Assembly: GCF_900107795.1 (NCBI RefSeq)
Contig: NZ_FNRL01000021.1
Location: forward strand, 1-64,000
Length of the DNA: 64,000 nucleotides
DNA from: Chitinophaga terrae (ex Kim and Jung 2007)
Lineage (GTDB): Bacteria; Bacteroidota; Bacteroidia; Chitinophagales; Chitinophagaceae
Direction: 5' to 3'
Positions 60,168 through 64,000 of the stretch are shown piece after piece. Below the pieces are notes generated by a model that saw only the letters and a list, made by a program, of their open reading frames with translations, was not told where the DNA came from and did not search any database. Within the stretch, counting starts at the first letter, position 1. Each line of letters begins with the position of its first letter. Both the position numbers and the translations under genes were made by a program.

Positions 60168-60917
60168 ATGAAACCTGTATTGCTATTTATAATCTTAACG
60201 CTTTCGTTGGGCTTAAAAGCCCAAACAGGAAGTATGGATACGTTGAGCCTTAATGACAACGCCTATAAATTTTCGGTAAAGAAGCTGATAGTTCCTTCTG
60301 CGCTGGTTTCTTATGGCGTGTTGAGCCTGACGGTGGACGGTCTGAAAACTCTAAACAAGTCCACCCGTCACGAAAGCAGCGAACACATTACGCCCGGAGC
60401 CAAAATTGACAATTATATGCAGTATGCACCAGCCGTAGCTGTCTATGGTCTTAACCTCGCAGGCGTAAAAGGAAAGCACAATTTTAAGGACAGAACTATT
60501 ATTTATGCCACGTCCCAACTGGTTTCAGCAGCCCTCGTACTACCAACAAAACATTTGGTACACGAAGAACGCCCTGACGGTTCCAATAACTTGTCTTTCC
60601 CGTCAGGCCATACGGCTACGGCATTTTCATCTGCACAGTTTATGTTCCGGGAGTACAAGGATAGTAATTTCTGGTTAAGTATTTCGGGGTATCCCATTGC
60701 CGCAATGACTGGCATTTACAGGGTTTTCAACGACAAGCATTGGGTTGGCGACGTCGTTGCCGGAGCTGGGATAGGCATCCTCTCCACTGAAATTGCCTAC
60801 TGGCTGTTTCCCGTTACCTCAAAATTGTTTGCTTCAAAAAAAGACAAAGGAGCATTTTCCTTAGTTCCTTTTTACCAGTCGAAAAATATAGGTCTAACAA
60901 TTATTAAAACATTTTAA
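60168..60917 (+). CDS. PAP2-superfamily phosphatase
   Basis: About 249 residues (ATG 60159 overlapping the adaptor stop is an alternative). A signal peptide (LFIILTLSLGLKAQ) is followed by the acid-phosphatase motifs: KHLVHEERP, SFPSGHTATAF and YRVFNDKHWVGDV (Arg, His and Asp of motif 3). It is probably a periplasmic or membrane phosphatase of lipid phosphates such as undecaprenyl diphosphate or phosphatidic acid. It is co-transcribed with the efflux genes; its link to metal handling is unclear. Confidence 0.9.
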   Translation: MKPVLLFIILTLSLGLKAQTGSMDTLSLNDNAYKFSVKKLIVPSALVSYGVLSLTVDGLKTLNKSTRHESSEHITPGAKIDNYMQYAPAVAVYGLNLAGVKGKHNFKDRTIIYATSQLVSAALVLPTKHLVHEERPDGSNNLSFPSGHTATAFSSAQFMFREYKDSNFWLSISGYPIAAMTGIYRVFNDKHWVGDVVAGAGIGILSTEIAYWLFPVTSKLFASKKDKGAFSLVPFYQSKNIGLTIIKTF

Positions 60918-60920
60918 ACA

Positions 60921-61388
60921 ATGAAACAACAAAAAAAAATAACAATGAAGAAAGTCCTGTTTGTGCTTGTCGCCATTTTTGCGCTTATGCAACTGTACCA
61001 CCCGGCAAAGAACATTTCCGGTGGAGTGTCAGCCAATGCGATTGAACGCCATTACAACGTACCGCAGAATGTTGGTACGTTGTTAAGAACCAGTTGCTAC
61101 GACTGCCATTCCAATAATACCAAATATCCGTGGTACAATAACATTCAGCCGGTAGCTCTTTGGCTTAACAGCCACATCAATGATGGAAAAAGGCATTTGA
61201 ATTTTGATGAGTTCTACACTTATCCTGCGGAAAAGAAAATCAAAAAATTACAGGAGATAGCAAAGACCGTTGAAAAAGACGAGATGCCTTTGTCTTCCTA
61301 TACCTTAATCCACGGCGATGCCCGGCTTAGTACAGAAAACAAAAAGGTACTGATAGACTGGGCTACCGCCTTGTCCAAAGCACAATAA
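60921..61388 (+). CDS. Haem-binding domain protein (c-type motif)
   Basis: 155 residues (start may be the second Met, 60945). One N-terminal membrane anchor/signal (VLFVLVAIFALMQLYHP) and then the Haem_bd domain with a CxxCH motif in LLRTSCYDCHSNNTKYPWYNNIQPVALWL, and ISGGV before it. A single covalently bound heme in the periplasm is expected. It begins 4 bp after the PAP2 gene and precedes the thioredoxin-ApbE cluster, so it could supply electrons to it. Confidence 0.88.
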   Translation: MKQQKKITMKKVLFVLVAIFALMQLYHPAKNISGGVSANAIERHYNVPQNVGTLLRTSCYDCHSNNTKYPWYNNIQPVALWLNSHINDGKRHLNFDEFYTYPAEKKIKKLQEIAKTVEKDEMPLSSYTLIHGDARLSTENKKVLIDWATALSKAQ

Positions 61389-61414
61389 CAAATTAATTAA
61401 CTAAACAAGAAAAA

Positions 61415-61864
61415 ATGAAAAAGATAACTTTTTCCACTGTCCTGCTTTTTTCGCTGGCAATGGCACACGGGCAAACCGTTTTTCAGCAAGCTCAAAACGA
61501 AGCGAAACAAACCCACAAGCTCATCCTGTTGAGCTTTTCGGGTTCCGACTGGTGCGTACCCTGTATTAGAATGCACAAGTCTTTTTTTGAAAACCCGGAG
61601 TTTAAAAAGACCGCTGACAGCCTATTGGTACTGGTAAATGCCGATTTTCCCCGAAACAGGAAAAACCAGTTGGACGGCAACATCAAAAAACAAAACGAGG
61701 CACTGGCAGACAAATACAATCCGCAGGGGGCATTCCCTTACACCCTGTTGCTGGATGAAAACGGAACGCCGCTCAAAACATGGAGCGGTATGCCTGATGA
61801 AGCCGTTGAGGACTGGATAAAGGAAATCGTTACCGTTTACGACAAAAAATACCGGAATGAATAG
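61415..61864 (+). CDS. Exported thioredoxin-like protein
   Basis: 149 residues: a signal peptide (FSTVLLFSLAMAHGQ) and a thioredoxin fold with active site WCVPC in SFSGSDWCVPCIRMHKSFF and a cis-Pro in AFPYTLLLDENG. It is related to the DsbD C-terminal/thioredoxin_7 group, a periplasmic thiol reductase or oxidase. Its last 8 bases overlap the apbE start, so translation is coupled. It likely keeps Cys residues of the downstream DUF4266 protein in the right state. Confidence 0.9.
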   Translation: MKKITFSTVLLFSLAMAHGQTVFQQAQNEAKQTHKLILLSFSGSDWCVPCIRMHKSFFENPEFKKTADSLLVLVNADFPRNRKNQLDGNIKKQNEALADKYNPQGAFPYTLLLDENGTPLKTWSGMPDEAVEDWIKEIVTVYDKKYRNE

Positions 61865-62789
61865 ATTACAGGAATTTCGTAGAGGAGAAAAGCTGATGGG
61901 CAATGCTTTTGAAGTTACCGTTGTAGGTGAAGATAAATTGTGGGCAGAAGAAAGGATAGATGTTGCTATCGACGAAATCAGACGGATAGAACAACTGCTC
62001 ACAACTTTCAGTGAAGACAGCGAAACCAACCGTATCAATGCCAATGCGGGTGTACAACCCGTACAGGTAAGCCGGGAAACGTTCGGGCTGATTGAGCGTA
62101 GCCTGCGCATCAGTGCCGTTACAGACGGTGCTTTTGATATTACCTACGGCTCGGTGGACAAACGCCTCTGGAATTTTGACCGGAATATGACCAGCCTGCC
62201 GGATGCAGAAACAGCTAAAGAAATGGTTCGGCTTATCAATTACCGCAACGTGCTGCTGGACGGCAACGAATGTACCGTGTTTTTAAAGGAAGTTGGTATG
62301 CGTATCGGCTTTGGTGGTATCGGCAAAGGCTACGCCGCTGAAATGGCTAAACGATTGTTGCTGCAACAAGGGGTAGCAAACGGTGTAGTGAACGCTTCCG
62401 GTGACATCAGCACTTGGGGAAATCAGGCAGACGGGAAACCGTGGACGATTGGAATTGCCGACCCCGACCACGCAGGGCGACCATTTTCCTACCTTAACAT
62501 CAGTAACATGGCAATTGCCACATCAGGCAATTACGAGAAATATGTCATTATCGGGGACAAAAAATATTCGCATACCATCAACCCCAAGACCGGGCTTCCG
62601 GTGACAGGTATCAAAAGCGTAACGATAATATGCCCCAATGCGGAAATAGCCGATGCAATGGCAACTCCCGTTACGATTATGGGTGTCAGGGCTGGGCTGG
62701 ATATGGTCAACCAGATAGACAACTTAGCCTGCATTATCATAGACGACAACAACAAAGTTTACTCATCCCAAAACATACATTTAAAATGA
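61857..62789 (+). CDS. apbE: FAD:protein FMN transferase (ApbE)
   Basis: 310 residues. ApbE features are KLMGNAFEVTV (usual MGT-type start), the FSEDSETNRINAN region, AFDITYGSVDKRLWNF, GFGGIGKGYAAEMAKRLL, NASGDISTWG and YSHTINPKTGLPV. The enzyme attaches FMN from FAD to Thr/Ser of target proteins. Unlike most ApbE proteins it starts only about 13 residues before the conserved core, so no signal peptide or lipobox is present. It overlaps the thioredoxin gene by 8 bp and the DUF4266 gene by 4 bp. Confidence 0.93.
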   Translation: MNRLQEFRRGEKLMGNAFEVTVVGEDKLWAEERIDVAIDEIRRIEQLLTTFSEDSETNRINANAGVQPVQVSRETFGLIERSLRISAVTDGAFDITYGSVDKRLWNFDRNMTSLPDAETAKEMVRLINYRNVLLDGNECTVFLKEVGMRIGFGGIGKGYAAEMAKRLLLQQGVANGVVNASGDISTWGNQADGKPWTIGIADPDHAGRPFSYLNISNMAIATSGNYEKYVIIGDKKYSHTINPKTGLPVTGIKSVTIICPNAEIADAMATPVTIMGVRAGLDMVNQIDNLACIIIDDNNKVYSSQNIHLK

Positions 62790-63019
62790 AAAAGTTCCAT
62801 AATCTCAAACTGTCCCTGTGCGGCATAAGCCTGTCGGCACTTGCGCTGTGTTCTTCCTGCACTACGGTAAAGGAATACCAGAAAAACAGGCTCAACGATG
62901 CCGAAATGGTGTTGGGCAACCGCAAAATCGAAAAAACAGAACTCAATTTCCAGTCCTACCGGGAAGGAGCTTCCGGTGCAAATGCAGGAAAAAGCGGCGG
63001 TGGCTGCGGCTGTAACTAA
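62786..63019 (+). CDS. DUF4266 small lipoprotein with C-terminal CGC
   Basis: 77 residues from ATG 62786, overlapping the apbE stop as ATGA. A signal peptide with lipobox-like ALCSSC is followed by KEYQKNRLNDAEMVLGNRKIEK and a Gly/Ser-rich tail ending GGGCGCN. Segment REGASGAN in the tail resembles the ApbE acceptor pattern D-x-x-S/T-G-A-T/S but has Glu for Asp and Asn at the modified position. The family is uncharacterised. Tight coupling to apbE and thioredoxin suggests it is a redox-modified small protein. Confidence 0.88.
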   Translation: MKKFHNLKLSLCGISLSALALCSSCTTVKEYQKNRLNDAEMVLGNRKIEKTELNFQSYREGASGANAGKSGGGCGCN

Positions 63020-63040
63020 TTATTCAAAACAAGAAATAAA

Positions 63041-64000
63041 ATGAAAAGAATATATCTCACCGCAGCCGCACTTATGGCAATGCTGCATTCCTACGCACAG
63101 AGCAGTCTTCCCGACACTGGCTACACTGCCCGTAAACTAAAAGTGGAGGAGGTAAACCTCGTATCCAGTTACTACCATCAGGACGGGAATAACGCCGCCG
63201 TAACCGGGGGCATCGGCTCCGAGAAACTGACGGACATTTCCAACTCGATTGACGTGAAGCTCATCCGGCATGACAGGAAAAACCGCAAGCACAGCTACCT
63301 GCTGGACGTAGGTATTGACCACTATACCTCGGCATCATCGGATATGATTGACCTGAAAGCCAACAGTTCCGCATCACATGCCGACACAAGGATTTACCCA
63401 TCGCTTGGCTGGACAATGGAAAATGAAGCCAAAGGTTCAACTATCGGAGCAGGTGTATCAGCCTCCAAAGAGTTTGACTACCTTTCCCTTGGTGGCAATG
63501 TTATGTTTGCACAGAAAACCAAAAACCGTATGGGCGAGTTTACCGCCAAGCTGCAGGTATATCTCGACCAGGTAAGTTTGGTAACTCCCATAGAGCTGCG
63601 GGCATCGCAGACCCGTGAACACGAGCATTACCCAACAGCATCACGAAACACGTTCGCTGGTTCATTCTCCTATTCACAGATTATCAATGAGCGGTTGCAG
63701 GTGATGTTTCTTGCCGATGTGGTACAGCAGCACGGCTATTTGAGCCTGCCTTTCCACAGGGTTTATTTTACGGACGGCAGCGTGCATCAGGAACAACTGC
63801 CGAGTAACAGGTTTAAGCTGCCAATCGGTTTTAGGGGAAGCTATTTTATAGGCGACCGTTTTATCCTGCGTGGCTATTATCGTTATTATACGGACAATTG
63901 GGGTGTCCATGCCCATACCGCCGAACTGGAAGTCCCCGTAAAAATATCGCCTTTCTTCTCCGTAAGCCCTTTTTACAGGTATTACCAACAAAGTGCCGCC
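63041..64000 (+). CDS. DUF3570 protein (partial, runs off right edge)
   Basis: 320 codons are in the window and the frame is still open. A signal peptide (IYLTAAALMAMLHSYAQ) precedes DUF3570: LPDTGYTARKLKVEEVNLVSSYYHQDGNNAAVTGG and later strands such as LRGYYRYYTDNWGVHAHTAELEVPVKI. The alternating aromatic strands indicate an outer-membrane beta-barrel. DUF3570 genes typically follow a DUF4266 gene, as here. Role unknown; perhaps an export pore or anchor for the DUF4266 product. Confidence 0.9.
   Translation, partial: MKRIYLTAAALMAMLHSYAQSSLPDTGYTARKLKVEEVNLVSSYYHQDGNNAAVTGGIGSEKLTDISNSIDVKLIRHDRKNRKHSYLLDVGIDHYTSASSDMIDLKANSSASHADTRIYPSLGWTMENEAKGSTIGAGVSASKEFDYLSLGGNVMFAQKTKNRMGEFTAKLQVYLDQVSLVTPIELRASQTREHEHYPTASRNTFAGSFSYSQIINERLQVMFLADVVQQHGYLSLPFHRVYFTDGSVHQEQLPSNRFKLPIGFRGSYFIGDRFILRGYYRYYTDNWGVHAHTAELEVPVKISPFFSVSPFYRYYQQSAA

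Overview
The window looks like a chromosome segment of a Bacteroidetes (Bacteroidota) bacterium, probably close to Chitinophaga and its relatives. The evidence is a SusC/SusD pair with a propeller-type two-component regulator, frequent TAnnTTTG promoter boxes, few Shine-Dalgarno sites, many Bacteroidetes-type lipoproteins and a Bacteroidetes-type conjugative element. No 16S rRNA or complete tRNA gene is present, so the genus is an inference.

Left part (1-28 kb), host chromosome: the 5' end of a group IIC intron sits directly behind the terminator of a ferritin gene. Small stress-type membrane and lipoprotein genes follow (DUF6766, DUF4142), then a SMI1/KNR4 protein, an AAA-DUF4143 ATPase with a large palindromic upstream region, an aldo/keto reductase with an AraC regulator, a PEP-synthase/rifampin-phosphotransferase-like enzyme, and a VOC protein with an AraC regulator. 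A Crp/Fnr regulator precedes a run of small redox genes (YceI, tautomerase, SDR, NTF2-like, nitronate monooxygenase). At 15.2-26.0 kb lies a polysaccharide utilisation locus: a propeller histidine kinase split from its REC-AraC regulator, SusC/SusD, and a GH105 unsaturated-uronyl hydrolase. The SusC and GH105 promoter regions share a near-identical 28-bp element.

Junction (27.6-28.4 kb): a response regulator reduced to its DNA-binding domain abuts three tandem degenerate copies of the 3' half of a tRNA-Ser-like gene. This is probably the scar or attachment region of the element that follows.

Right part (about 28.4-64 kb), integrative conjugative element of the CTnDOT/Tra type: accessory genes, two HTH proteins, a receiver-like protein with Glu in place of the phosphoacceptor Asp behind a structured leader, the transfer operon traQ-O-N-M-L-K-J-I-G-F-E (minus strand), traD-B-A, a probable oriT region, and mobA-mobB-mobC. 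traF is split by a complete group II intron (2,491 bp) encoding an RT-maturase-HNH protein. Between traE and traD sit two oppositely oriented AT-rich cargo genes, a PLD-family nuclease and a HEPN/TIGR02391 protein, which I consider a candidate defence pair. Downstream of mobC an IS256-family element (9-bp target duplication) has landed in the promoter of a metal-efflux cargo operon. That operon holds an RND pump fused to its own TolC-type channel, a periplasmic adaptor, a PAP2 phosphatase and a heme-binding protein, then a thioredoxin-ApbE-DUF4266-DUF3570 cluster that runs off the right edge. No integrase is in the window, so the far end of the element lies outside it.
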